Shown here one piece after another: positions 1-7,282 of a stretch of DNA of 8,349 nt. Below the pieces are notes generated by a model, which saw only the letters and a program-made list of their open reading frames with translations, was not told the origin of the DNA and searched no databases. This DNA is from Planctomycetota bacterium. GTDB lineage: Bacteria; Planctomycetota; Phycisphaerae; Phycisphaerales; SM1A02. Location of the stretch: NCBI GenBank assembly GCA_027295365.1, contig JAPULD010000520.1:1-8349 (forward strand). Reading direction: 5' to 3'. The stretch's first letter is position 1. Every line of letters starts with the position of its first letter. Position numbers and translations under genes: made by a program.

Positions 1-73
1 GCGATCGGCAAGCTATTGCGCCGCCCTGGAGCAGATCGCCCGAAGCTATGACCTGCGGGGCGTCTTTCCCTAA
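1..73 (+). CDS. 3' end of an unidentified protein (partial)
   Basis: An open frame enters from the left edge, with its first complete codon at base 2, and ends at a TAA at 71-73. It encodes 23 residues ending in DLRGVFP. Third codon positions are mostly G or C (17 of 23), like the real genes in this window, which supports coding. The other two forward frames do not look like a better gene end. The tail is too short to assign to a family. It converges on the mechanosensitive-channel gene, with 42 bp between the two stop codons and no convincing terminator hairpin in the gap. Confidence 0.45.
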   Translation, partial: RSASYCAALEQIARSYDLRGVFP

Positions 74-115
74 GCCTGATCGCACCCATCAACATCAGCG
101 CAAATCAACTTCGAA

Positions 116-3100
116 TCAAGTTGAATCGCCAACGGTCGAAGTCTGGACATCCAACACTCTTTTGTCGCCCATCATTTCCTGGGTTGGCGTGACCGTCCTG
201 ATATGCAGGTCCTGTTGCGGGAAGGCGATCTCGATGTGGGCTTCGCGAAAAGCCTGGTCGATCACGTTGAGAAGTTCATGCCGAGCCGCGACGAAGTGGT
301 CGACATTGGGAAGGAAGACCCGAAGTTCGAAATCAAGCGAGCTGTCCCCGAAGCCGCAGAACACCGACTGAGGAGCGGGATCGTCGAGGATTCGATCGTT
401 TTCCATGGCACTCTGCAACAACAGGCGACGCGCCGTTTCGGTGTCCGATCCGTAGGCGATGCCCACGGGAATGGTGAGCCTCAGGATGGAATCGCTGAGC
501 GACCAGTTGATGATCTGCCCGGTGATGAATTCCTTGTTGGGGATGATCAGTTCCTTGCGATCCCAGTCGGTGATGGTGGTCGCCCTCATCTGGATGCGGG
601 TGACGGTGCCGCTGATCTGGCCGACGGTGACGGTGTCCCCGACGCGCACCGGGCGCTCGAAGAGCAGGATGATGCCCGAGACGAAGTTGGCGAAGATCTC
701 CTGCAGGCCGAAGCCCAGTCCGACGGTGACTGCCGCCGCGAGCCATTGCACCTGGGCCCAGCCGATGCCGATCTGGTCGAACGCCGCTCCGATGCCCAAG
801 ATGATGACGACATACCTGGCGAGCATGACCACCGCGTACCGAGCCCCGGAGGAGATCGGCAATCGCTGCAGGACGATGATCTCCAGCAGTCCGGGCAGGT
901 TTCGATTCACGATGAAGGTGATGATGATCACGATCAGGAAACGAGTGAAATCCGCCATCGTGATCGGGATCAGGACCATCTCGCCACCGACCATCTGCGT
1001 GGTCGTCATGCCGGCGAATTGAATGTCGTTGAGAAACTGGAAGGCGGGAAGCACATCCGCCCAGTTCGCCATGACGAGGAGGATCGAGGTCATGATGACG
1101 ACGCTGGTCAGCATGCGATGGGTCTGGACGCTGATCGCCGCGACGTCGATGGTCTCTTCCTCGATCGGTGGGGGGGAATCGACCATCGAAGACGCCGAGG
1201 CTTCCTCGCCCTGCTTGGCCCTCTCGACGGCTTCGGCCTTCAAGGCGGCCAGGGCCGCGGCGCGTTTCTTCTTGGCCTGCCCCACCGCGAGCTTGCGTTG
1301 GACGACGACCAGCCAACGCAATAGCAGATTGTGGACGATCAGGACGAGCAACAGCAACGCCACGGTGTCGTTCATCTTTCGATCCAGCTCGACCGCGGTG
1401 TAGACATAGCCGAAGGCCGCGGCCACCATGAAGCCGATCGGACTGAGGACCAGAATCGAAAGCCAGATGTATTTGGTCCGGGCGATCCAGCCCCCCGGGT
1501 GCCTGGTCATGTGGTGGCTGAAGACACCTTGCTGGGGATGAAGAAGACGCCACGTGAAAATGGCGATCAGGATCATTGCGATCATGAAAGACAATCGACC
1601 GAAGGAATCTCGATTCGTGTCATGGGCCACATCCTGCAAGAGGATCGTGGTGAACGCCAGGGGGAGAATGATCGGGGTGATCCAATTCAACTGGTGGCGG
1701 ATCCTGGCGAGTCCAGCCACGTTCCAATGAAAATGCGCATCGGCCAATCCCTTGGGCAGGCATATCAGACGGGTCAGGCAGATGAAGAAAAAGAGGGTCC
1801 CGACCCGGCCCAGAGACTTGGAGCACGCCGCCACGAAATCGTTGAATACCGGTGTTTGCCCGAGTCGCCAACTGAGAAACCACAACAACATGGGCCAGAC
1901 CATCGCCATCAGGAGCGTGTACAGCAGGGCCTTGAGGGTGTAGCTGAATCGGTCAGAGGTCACCCGGGAGACGTGTTTCCCGGCGTCGAGCAAGGTCTTC
2001 CGGAGGCGTCGTCTCAGGATCAGTGACGAGGCGAAGACCAGCAGAAAAGCGAGGTAGAGAGGCCAGCGTTGCCCGACGTCACTCCGGTACATCGAGTACA
2101 CGGCCAACCAGTTTTCCGGATTGAACAGGTAGACGACGGCTTTCTTGCCCTGGCCCAGATCTGCAATGCCGATCGGATTCGCGCTCTGGATCCAGAGTAC
2201 GTGCTGGTCGATGTAGAAATTCAGATCGTTGACCAGGGAGATTAGTTCCTGCGTGTCTTGATACTGGCTGGTCAGGGTCTTGAGATACATATCGTACGTA
2301 TTTTGCAGGTCATTCCGCATCGCGGTCTGGGCCGACAGCGCCGTCGTGGCTCCCTGCTTGATGTCGTCCTTCTGAGCATCCCGGATGGGTGTCTCGGATT
2401 CGGACATTCGCGTCTCGATGTAACTGGACTGATCCAGGATGCGACTGCTGTCCAAGCCGAACGCCTCGCCCTGTGCCTTTTGCAAGTCCGTCTTGAGTTG
2501 CAGGAGCTGATTGCCAAGCACTCGCCGGTTGGGGAGTTTCAGTTGGAGGCTCCGAAGCCGAAGCCCCATCACTTCGTCGAGCCCGATCGTCTCCTCCTGC
2601 TTCCTGAACCTGTCCAATTCCTCGTTCCAGTAGGTGATCAGTTGCGTGATTTCCGTCTTTTCGGCCGACCTTTGTGAATTCTCTTCCGTCACCCGGGAGT
2701 TCTCTTGGGCGAAAGTGGCCGTGGTCTCGATGATCGCTCGAATGACCGGGTGTTCGTTGGCGGCGGCGCTACGGGCGGCGTCGGCTTCCTGCTGGGTGCG
2801 TTGAGCCTCAACCTGTCGCCCTTTGTCCACGACTTCCTGAAGCTGCTGGACCGAGCGCTCGCCGACGGTGACCTGGCGCTGGGCGCGATCCCGGCGAAGT
2901 CGGATCATGTCCGATCGCGCGTTGTAGCTCTTGGTTTCCTCGTTGAGTCGCTCGAGCATGATCTGCAATGCCGCCTTCCGGGCCTGCAGGTTCTGCAATC
3001 GCGCTTGCGCCATCGTCGATACGTTGTTCGGATCTGCCGGCGTCTGCAACGAATCGTCGATGGCATCCAGACTTTCCGTGGTCTTCGCGATGAGATCCGG

Positions 3101-3634
3101 AATGTTCGTCAAACGCGTGGTGCGATTGGTCGTTTCATTCTCGATGTCCGTGCGCCGCTTCTTGGCCGCGTCCAATTCATTCTGCGTGGTCTGAAGCAGG
3201 CCGGTGAGATCCTGTAGCGTGGCGTCGGTGGGAAGGGCCGGAATACTCTCCTCGATGGGGATCGCCAATTCCTCTTGAAGCTGCTTCAGACGATCGGGGG
3301 CTGAGTTCGCCCTTTCCTTGAACGACTTGATCGCTTCCTGGTCGGCGGCGTATTCCTGCAGCGCAGACAACGTCCGCCGCAACAGATCCAACTCCGCCTT
3401 GACCGCCTCGTCCTCCTGGTTGAGTTGTTGCAGTTCGCCGATCCTTTTCTGGATCGCTTCGGTGTCGAATTGGGCGAGGGGGGAGGCGGTCTCCTCGGGT
3501 GGTGTCGTCGTCTCGGGTGGAGTGGTCTGCTGCTCGGTCGGTGGTGCGTCCTGGGAAAGTGCCAGGGCCGACGTCGTGGACAAGATGACGAGCAGAAGAA
3601 GCGTGGCGAGAGTGGTGTGCAATCGATCGTACAT
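116..3634 (-). CDS. MscS-superfamily mechanosensitive channel, large MscK/MscM (KefA/YjeP) type
   Basis: This is probably an inner-membrane tension-gated channel that releases solutes on hypo-osmotic shock. The 1172 residues match the size of E. coli MscK and MscM (about 1100). A signal peptide covers residues 1-25, with an A-L-A cleavage site, followed by a Pro/Thr/Glu-rich linker (about 30-52). A long, heptad-like, Gln/Glu/Arg-rich periplasmic region spans about 55-500. About eleven hydrophobic segments follow (near 525, 568, 611, 651, 681, 722, 757, 841, 893, 935 and 958-985), as in MscK. The last is the pore helix, with GLGFGLQEIFANFVSG at 972-987. The MscS beta domain follows (FERPVRVGDTVTVG at 992-1005, TDWDRKELIIPN at 1022-1033, INWSLSD at 1042-1048), and an alpha/beta domain runs to about 1146. 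A charged KKKR/Ala-rich cytoplasmic loop lies at 780-838 between helices 7 and 8. The ATG start is supported by an AGGAG ribosome site six bases upstream. The sequence mixes MscK-like and MscM-like features, so no symbol is given. It may be read through from the HIT gene 91 bp upstream. Confidence 0.95.
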   Translation of the reverse strand: MYDRLHTTLATLLLLVILSTTSALALSQDAPPTEQQTTPPETTTPPEETASPLAQFDTEAIQKRIGELQQLNQEDEAVKAELDLLRRTLSALQEYAADQEAIKSFKERANSAPDRLKQLQEELAIPIEESIPALPTDATLQDLTGLLQTTQNELDAAKKRRTDIENETTNRTTRLTNIPDLIAKTTESLDAIDDSLQTPADPNNVSTMAQARLQNLQARKAALQIMLERLNEETKSYNARSDMIRLRRDRAQRQVTVGERSVQQLQEVVDKGRQVEAQRTQQEADAARSAAANEHPVIRAIIETTATFAQENSRVTEENSQRSAEKTEITQLITYWNEELDRFRKQEETIGLDEVMGLRLRSLQLKLPNRRVLGNQLLQLKTDLQKAQGEAFGLDSSRILDQSSYIETRMSESETPIRDAQKDDIKQGATTALSAQTAMRNDLQNTYDMYLKTLTSQYQDTQELISLVNDLNFYIDQHVLWIQSANPIGIADLGQGKKAVVYLFNPENWLAVYSMYRSDVGQRWPLYLAFLLVFASSLILRRRLRKTLLDAGKHVSRVTSDRFSYTLKALLYTLLMAMVWPMLLWFLSWRLGQTPVFNDFVAACSKSLGRVGTLFFFICLTRLICLPKGLADAHFHWNVAGLARIRHQLNWITPIILPLAFTTILLQDVAHDTNRDSFGRLSFMIAMILIAIFTWRLLHPQQGVFSHHMTRHPGGWIARTKYIWLSILVLSPIGFMVAAAFGYVYTAVELDRKMNDTVALLLLVLIVHNLLLRWLVVVQRKLAVGQAKKKRAAALAALKAEAVERAKQGEEASASSMVDSPPPIEEETIDVAAISVQTHRMLTSVVIMTSILLVMANWADVLPAFQFLNDIQFAGMTTTQMVGGEMVLIPITMADFTRFLIVIIITFIVNRNLPGLLEIIVLQRLPISSGARYAVVMLARYVVIILGIGAAFDQIGIGWAQVQWLAAAVTVGLGFGLQEIFANFVSGIILLFERPVRVGDTVTVGQISGTVTRIQMRATTITDWDRKELIIPNKEFITGQIINWSLSDSILRLTIPVGIAYGSDTETARRLLLQSAMENDRILDDPAPQSVFCGFGDSSLDFELRVFLPNVDHFVAARHELLNVIDQAFREAHIEIAFPQQDLHIRTVTPTQEMMGDKRVLDVQTSTVGDST

Positions 3635-3640
3635 GGACGT

Positions 3641-3645
3641 CTCCT
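3641..3645 (-). promoter_or_regulatory. Ribosome binding site of the mechanosensitive-channel gene
   Basis: On the minus strand AGGAG lies six bases before the ATG at 3634. It fixes this start, which also puts the hydrophobic signal peptide at the N-terminus. Confidence 0.65.
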
Positions 3646-3725
3646 GGAGGATGACGTGAATAGTCTATTGTCCCGGCCTCGACCGACTCAGTCTTGGTCC
3701 GTTTTTGATTATCTCTTTGTGTTTG

Positions 3726-4154
3726 TCACGAGTCTCGGGCAAGTGCCTCATGGAGGCTTCCCAGAAGCTGTTTCGCCTGATCTGGATCCAAAGAGCCGGC
3801 GTTCCAACCAATGCCCAAGCCCTGCTCGTCAAATTTCGGGATGATGTGAAAATGCACGTGCATCACGACCTGATGCGCCGTAGTGCCATTGTTTTGCAGG
3901 ATGTTGTAGGCGTTCGCTCCCGTGGCCTTCATCAACGCGCGGCAGAGCCGGGGCAACACCCGACCAATCGCCGACGAGGATACGTCGGACAATTCATGCA
4001 AATTCGCCACGCGCTCCTTGGGGATGACAAGCGTGTGCCCTTGACTCACAGGACCGACGTCCAGGAAGGCTAGTGTGTGCTCGTCTTCATAGACTTTGTG
4101 ACAAGGGATGTCGCCATCGAGGATCTTGCCGAAAATTGTACGTTCGTCGGTCAT
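3726..4154 (-). CDS. HIT-family (histidine triad) nucleotide hydrolase, HinT-like
   Basis: This is a 142-residue cytosolic protein of the histidine-triad family, whose members hydrolyse nucleotide phosphoramidates or related dinucleotide and adenylyl substrates. The catalytic triad motif HVHFHIIP is at residues 99-106 (H99, H101, H103) with QNNG at 87-90 just before it. The N-terminal IFGKILDGDIPCHKVYEDEHTLAFLDVGPVSQGH region (about 7-40) is the family's usual start, and the next strand carries TLVIPKE. The length is typical of single-domain HIT proteins, so nothing is missing. The exact substrate cannot be read from the sequence. Its ATG overlaps the stop of the upstream transporter by 4 bp (ATGA), which points to translational coupling. 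An AGGA-containing stretch within the end of the transporter gene lies about 9-12 bases upstream of the start. Confidence 0.93.
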   Translation of the reverse strand: MTDERTIFGKILDGDIPCHKVYEDEHTLAFLDVGPVSQGHTLVIPKERVANLHELSDVSSSAIGRVLPRLCRALMKATGANAYNILQNNGTTAHQVVMHVHFHIIPKFDEQGLGIGWNAGSLDPDQAKQLLGSLHEALARDS

Positions 4155-4987
4155 GTCGTGTGGTCTTCCTGGGATGCCTCCCCATCCGCCTCGTGTTCAC
4201 GGGTCGGGTCGATCTGGAGATACGTGCTGAGATAATGCACGCCGACGTAAAATGGGATGGTGTCGAACAAGGCGATGACGAGCTTGAACGCATACCCCGT
4301 GATGATGAGGAGCAGGAGTTGGTTCACGGTATTGCGATCCGTATCGATGATGCCGGCCAGCCCACCCACCCAATACGTTATGAAAATAACGGCTATGGAA
4401 TCCACCAGTTGGCTGATGAGGGTTGAACCATTGTTTCGCAGCCAGAGCATCTTGCCATTGGTCAGTCGCTTCAGGAAATGAAAGAGATAGACATCGCAGA
4501 ATTGGGCCATGAGGTAGGCGACCATGGAGGCGGCTACCGCCCCGAAGGTGAGAGATCGAACCTCGAAGAACAAGGGCATTCGATCCGCCGCATCGCGGAC
4601 GATCTCGCCCGTCTCGGGATTGGTCAATTCGAACCCGGGAAGCACACCCCCCAGCCAGAGGATGAACACGACCCAGATGTTCAAACCCAAGCCGACGAAG
4701 ACGACCCAGTTGGCTCGCTTACGACCGTAGAATTCGCTGATGAAGTCCGTGCAGAGAAAGGTGATGGGATAGGGCAGGACGCCTACCGCGACGGCGAACG
4801 TCAATTCCAGTCCCGAGTCGGTCGTGAACGAGGCGAGCTTGATGAATCTCGTGATCCCCAGGATGTTCAACATCGTCAGGGAACCCAGAAACAGTCCCGC
4901 GAAGATGAGGAAGACCCGTTCCCGTCGGGCATGAAGCTGAGAAGCTTCGATCGGGTGCAGGGAATATGGGGTCTTCTGGGCTGGCAT
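4151..4987 (-). CDS. yhhQ: Queuosine precursor transporter, YhhQ/VUT family (QPTR)
   Basis: This integral membrane protein (278 residues) belongs to the VUT/YhhQ family (formerly DUF165), whose E. coli member imports queuosine precursors (preQ0/preQ1) for tRNA modification. Hydrophobic segments lie near residues 26-47, 61-80, 92-113, 144-165, 193-213 and 222-243. Family hallmarks are FLCTDFISEFYGRKRA at 77-92 and AQFCDVYLFHFLKRLT at 161-176, followed by LWLRNNGSTLISQLVDS at 181-197. The C-terminal tail (about 261-278) is hydrophilic and acidic. The ATG at 4987 has no clear Shine-Dalgarno sequence, but the next Met lies inside the first membrane helix, so this start is kept. It is the first gene of a leftward unit and is coupled to the HIT gene by a 4-bp overlap. 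No Q-biosynthesis gene and no recognisable preQ1 riboswitch is visible here. The substrate is inferred from family membership. Confidence 0.9.
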   Translation of the reverse strand: MPAQKTPYSLHPIEASQLHARRERVFLIFAGLFLGSLTMLNILGITRFIKLASFTTDSGLELTFAVAVGVLPYPITFLCTDFISEFYGRKRANWVVFVGLGLNIWVVFILWLGGVLPGFELTNPETGEIVRDAADRMPLFFEVRSLTFGAVAASMVAYLMAQFCDVYLFHFLKRLTNGKMLWLRNNGSTLISQLVDSIAVIFITYWVGGLAGIIDTDRNTVNQLLLLIITGYAFKLVIALFDTIPFYVGVHYLSTYLQIDPTREHEADGEASQEDHTT

Positions 4988-5075
4988 GAGTGATCACGAT
5001 AAGCGATTGATTATGGTCGCGGCAAATAAAGGGGGGATGGTGGAGATGTTTACGTCTGCTACACTGGAGTCCGAC
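4988..5075. promoter_or_regulatory. Divergent intergenic region between yhhQ and nadC
   Basis: These 88 bp separate the leftward transporter start from the preferred nadC start, so promoters for both directions should lie here. On the plus strand a TACACT at 5060-5065 resembles a -10 box, but no good -35 sits at the right distance. On the minus strand a CATAAT near 5009-5014 is -10-like, again without a matching -35. A run of six G lies at 5031-5036 and a TGATCA palindrome at 4991-4996. I cannot name a regulator. Confidence 0.4.
5066..5069 (+). promoter_or_regulatory. Ribosome binding site deciding the nadC start
   Basis: GGAG lies six bases before the ATG at 5076, an ideal spacing. The competing in-frame ATGs at 4986, 5037 and 5046 either have no such site or have G-rich sequence at poorer spacing. 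Confidence 0.55.
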
Positions 5076-5993
5076 ATGAAGGATCTCAATGCGCTTTCGC
5101 TTTCCGACCTCTTCCGGGCGTTGACCGATGACGTCGCCTTTGTGCGTTTGCTAGATTCTTCGTTAAGAGAGGATCTTGGCCACCAAGGGGATGTCACGAC
5201 GTTGAGCATCGTGGATCCGAATCAAGAGGCCCAGGGCTCAATTGTCACCCGATCGCCCGGGGTCGCTGCAGGGGTGTCGCTGATTCCTCAATTGGTGCAC
5301 CGTCTTGATCCAAAATTGATATTTCAGGCCTCCATTGAAGATGGATCAATGTTTTCATCGGGGCAATCGATCGGCCTCTTGTCCGGTTCGCTCGCTTCGA
5401 TGCTCATGGTCGAGCGCACGTTGCTCAATTTCCTGGGACGACTGTCCGGGATCGCGACGTTGACCAGCACCTATGTCGAAACGATCAGCGACACGGGAGC
5501 CGTCATCTGCGATACGCGCAAGACCACGCCCGGGCTGCGTCATGTGGAAAAATATGCGGTTCGTTGTGGCGGGGGGACTCTGCATCGTCTGGGGCTTCAT
5601 GACGCGGCGCTCTACAAGGACAATCATCTCGCGGCGTATTCCGAGGCGATCCTGGCCGACGTCCTGATGAGGGCTATCGAGAAGGCGCGGGCCGAGCACG
5701 ATCTGCAATTCGTCGAAGTCGAGGTGGACACACTGGAGCAGTTTGATCAGGTTCTGTCACTGCCCGATTCAATGGTCGATATCGTCTTGCTGGACAACAT
5801 GCCCCCGGAAATGCTTTGCCAGGCCGTACAAAAACGCGATGCATGCAATTCGAGAATCAAGCTTGAAGCTTCGGGGGGGGTCACGCTTCAAACTGTACGC
5901 GACATCGCCGAGACGGGGGTGGATCGTATTTCCGTCGGGGCGCTGACGCATTCGGCGCCGTATCTCGATGTGGCTCTGGACATCAACCCATGA
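5076..5993 (+). CDS. nadC: Nicotinate-nucleotide pyrophosphorylase (quinolinate phosphoribosyltransferase)
   Basis: This enzyme converts quinolinate plus PRPP to nicotinate mononucleotide, CO2 and pyrophosphate, the step that joins de novo synthesis to the main NAD pathway in the cytosol. With the 5076 start the protein has 305 residues, close to the usual 280-300. Signature blocks in order are REDLGHQGDVTT (31-42), MVERTLLNFLGRLSGIAT (111-128), DTRKTTPGLR (146-155), KYAVRCGGGTLHRLGLHDA (159-177), KDNH (181-184), VEVEVDTL (213-220), LLDNMPPE (238-245), LEASGGV (263-269) and GVDRISVGALTHS (281-293). The Arg, Lys and His residues that bind quinolinate and PRPP in the family (R114, R148, K149, H170, R171, K181) are all present, so it should be active. 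An upstream ATG at 4986 is in frame but would overlap the yhhQ start codon. birA overlaps the 3' end by 4 bp. Confidence 0.95.
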   Translation: MKDLNALSLSDLFRALTDDVAFVRLLDSSLREDLGHQGDVTTLSIVDPNQEAQGSIVTRSPGVAAGVSLIPQLVHRLDPKLIFQASIEDGSMFSSGQSIGLLSGSLASMLMVERTLLNFLGRLSGIATLTSTYVETISDTGAVICDTRKTTPGLRHVEKYAVRCGGGTLHRLGLHDAALYKDNHLAAYSEAILADVLMRAIEKARAEHDLQFVEVEVDTLEQFDQVLSLPDSMVDIVLLDNMPPEMLCQAVQKRDACNSRIKLEASGGVTLQTVRDIAETGVDRISVGALTHSAPYLDVALDINP

Positions 5994-6748
5994 GCGAATC
6001 GGTTCCGATCGAGCATTGGCCGAAGCGACTTGAGGCGGCGCTCGAACAATGCGATACCTTTCAGCGCGTTCACGTCATTCGGGAAACGGATTCAACCCAG
6101 GACGCGGCCCGGCGATTGAACGTCCTCCCGGGTGATGTCGTCGTGGCGTGGTCGCAAACCGGGGGCCGGGGTCGAAGGGGGAGGTCCTGGTCCAGTGGTG
6201 AAGAAGGGGCGGCGATTACGTTTGCAATCGAGCCGGGACAGAGCGAGCGGCTGGCGCTCATCGGGGCCGTCGCGGCGGCACGAGCCGCGGAAGAGCATCT
6301 TGGCGTCCAGGTCGCAATCAAGTGGCCCAACGATATCTATGCCCAGGATCTCAAACTCGCCGGCGTGCTCGTCGAACAAAGCGATGCTATTTCGCTGCCG
6401 GCAATCGGAATGAATGTCCTGCAAACGACCTGGCCACCGGAATTGACTGATAAAGCGATCAGCCTGAGACAACTCGGCGCCGAAGTCGATCGAGTTGATG
6501 TCCTCGCGTCGCTGATAGTCGGGATGGATCACGCCATACAGACTGATGAGCAGGAGCTGATCGAGTTTTTCAAGGCTCGCGACTGCCTGAAGGGGGTCAC
6601 CAGGTTGTTTCGCTCGGAGGATCGCGACATCAAAGGGCGGATTCTGTGCATTGAACCTCTGGAAGGCATTCTGATCGAGACGGAAGCCGGGGAAGTGTGG
6701 TTGCCGGCAACCAAATCCAGGCTGCTCGATTCATCAGACATCCTTTAG
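5990..6748 (+). CDS. birA: Biotin-[acetyl-CoA-carboxylase] ligase (monofunctional BirA)
   Basis: This cytosolic enzyme activates biotin to biotinyl-5'-AMP and attaches it to the biotin carboxyl carrier domain of carboxylases. The 252 residues contain RETDSTQDAA (31-40), the biotinyl-AMP binding loop QTGGRGRRGRSW (56-67), KWPND (111-115) and LKLAGVLVE (121-129) with the catalytic-region lysine K122. A C-terminal SH3-like domain spans about 200-246. The N-terminal winged-helix domain of E. coli BirA is absent: the catalytic domain starts within about 20 residues, so this is a class I ligase unlikely to act as the bio-operon repressor. The usual GIG(I/V)N block reads AIGMNV (138-143), a mild departure. 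Its ATG overlaps the nadC stop (ATGA), a common pairing in bacteria, and no strong ribosome site precedes it, as expected for coupled translation. Confidence 0.93.
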   Translation: MSESVPIEHWPKRLEAALEQCDTFQRVHVIRETDSTQDAARRLNVLPGDVVVAWSQTGGRGRRGRSWSSGEEGAAITFAIEPGQSERLALIGAVAAARAAEEHLGVQVAIKWPNDIYAQDLKLAGVLVEQSDAISLPAIGMNVLQTTWPPELTDKAISLRQLGAEVDRVDVLASLIVGMDHAIQTDEQELIEFFKARDCLKGVTRLFRSEDRDIKGRILCIEPLEGILIETEAGEVWLPATKSRLLDSSDIL

Positions 6749-6770
6749 AGCCACAAGTCACGTATCAGTT

Positions 6771-6786
6771 TCCCGCGTGCGTGGGA
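6771..6786. other. Short inverted repeat between birA and the PH-like gene
   Basis: The 72-bp gap after birA contains TCCCGC and GCGTGGGA-type arms that can fold into a six-pair stem (one G-T pair) with a four-base loop. No T-run follows, so it is not a standard intrinsic terminator. It could be a weak 3' stabilising hairpin or chance. I see no convincing -35/-10 pair in the gap. Confidence 0.25.
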
Positions 6787-6809
6787 TTCGCTAAGCTGAT
6801 TCGACTTCC

Positions 6810-6815
6810 GAAGGA
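6810..6815 (+). promoter_or_regulatory. Ribosome binding site supporting a TTG start
   Basis: GAAGGA lies five bases before the TTG at 6821. The alternative in-frame GTG at 6854 has no ribosome site, and the first ATG (6926) falls at the start of the first membrane helix, so TTG is the best-supported start. Confidence 0.55.
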
Positions 6816-6820
6816 TTCAA

Positions 6821-7282
6821 TTGGCCTGTTCAGGTTTTGTTCGAGTATTTGTAGTGACCGATGAGACGGAACAATCTTTTTCCTGGAAAGCGCATCCCGC
6901 TCGGGAGCGTCGTGCGCAGGCCACGATGGCCATTCTCGTGATTCTCCTTTTTTGTGGGTTCGTGTTCTTCAGTTTCAGCAGCCTTGCCTGGGCGGCACTT
7001 TCGTTCGGGGTGCTGCTTGCTTCGCTGAACCGATTTTTCTTTCCCAGTCGATTTACGATCGACGAGGAAGGCATCTCCGCGAATTACCCGCTACGAAATA
7101 TGCGGCTGCCCTGGACGCATTTGAAACGATTCGTGCATGACGCCAATGGGGGATACCTCTCAACCCGAGCCCGGCCATCCCGGATGGACGGGTTCAAAGG
7201 CATGCACATCATCTTCGATCTCCAGCGGGACACGATCATCGAGAAGATCAACCGGCACTTGGCCGAGGTGAAACGAGCATGA
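6821..7282 (+). CDS. Small two-helix membrane protein with PH-like C-terminal domain, function unknown
   Basis: I do not recognise a named family. The 153-residue product has a polar N-terminus (1-35, containing SFSWKAHPARERR), two adjacent hydrophobic helices (about 36-52 and 54-70), then a soluble region (74-150). The pattern FTIDEEGISANYPLRNMRLPWTHLKRF (78-104) resembles bacterial PH-like (YdbS/YdbT, bPH2-type) membrane proteins, where a short beta strand and a Trp follow a helical hairpin. That is inference from pattern only. Translation appears to start at a TTG with a GAAGGA site upstream. The last codons overlap the next gene by 4 bp (ATGA), so it is likely the first gene of a three-gene unit leading into the GlmL homologue. 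A role in holding that unit's products at the membrane is possible but unproven. Confidence 0.75.
   Translation: MACSGFVRVFVVTDETEQSFSWKAHPARERRAQATMAILVILLFCGFVFFSFSSLAWAALSFGVLLASLNRFFFPSRFTIDEEGISANYPLRNMRLPWTHLKRFVHDANGGYLSTRARPSRMDGFKGMHIIFDLQRDTIIEKINRHLAEVKRA

Noticed and set aside
74..115. Bidirectional terminator between the converging genes at the left edge
   Set aside because: Only a five-pair CTGAT/ATCAG stem with a 13-base loop and no T-run is present. This is too weak to call.
203..1324. A 373-residue open frame on the plus strand, antisense to the channel gene
   Set aside because: It lies wholly opposite the conserved MscS pore and C-terminal domain. Its product is Asp/His/Arg-rich low-complexity sequence with no recognisable domain, as expected for the shadow of a GC-rich gene.
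333..1553. A 406-residue open frame on the minus strand in another frame of the channel gene
   Set aside because: The frame carrying the MscS motifs is unambiguous. This one gives His/Arg/Gly-rich nonsense and is a frame shadow.
1331..2026. A 231-residue plus-strand open frame antisense to the channel's membrane region
   Set aside because: It has no domain or clear ribosome site and is very polar. It is the complement of hydrophobic-helix codons.
4988..5075. Possible preQ1 riboswitch upstream of yhhQ
   Set aside because: The minus-strand leader lacks the preQ1-I hairpin plus A-rich tail and the other preQ1 class layouts that I know. The leader is also too short if transcription starts near the CATAAT.
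6785..6802. Direct repeat GATTCG in the birA downstream gap
   Set aside because: A six-base repeat is too short to separate from chance, and there is no sign of an operator or attachment site.
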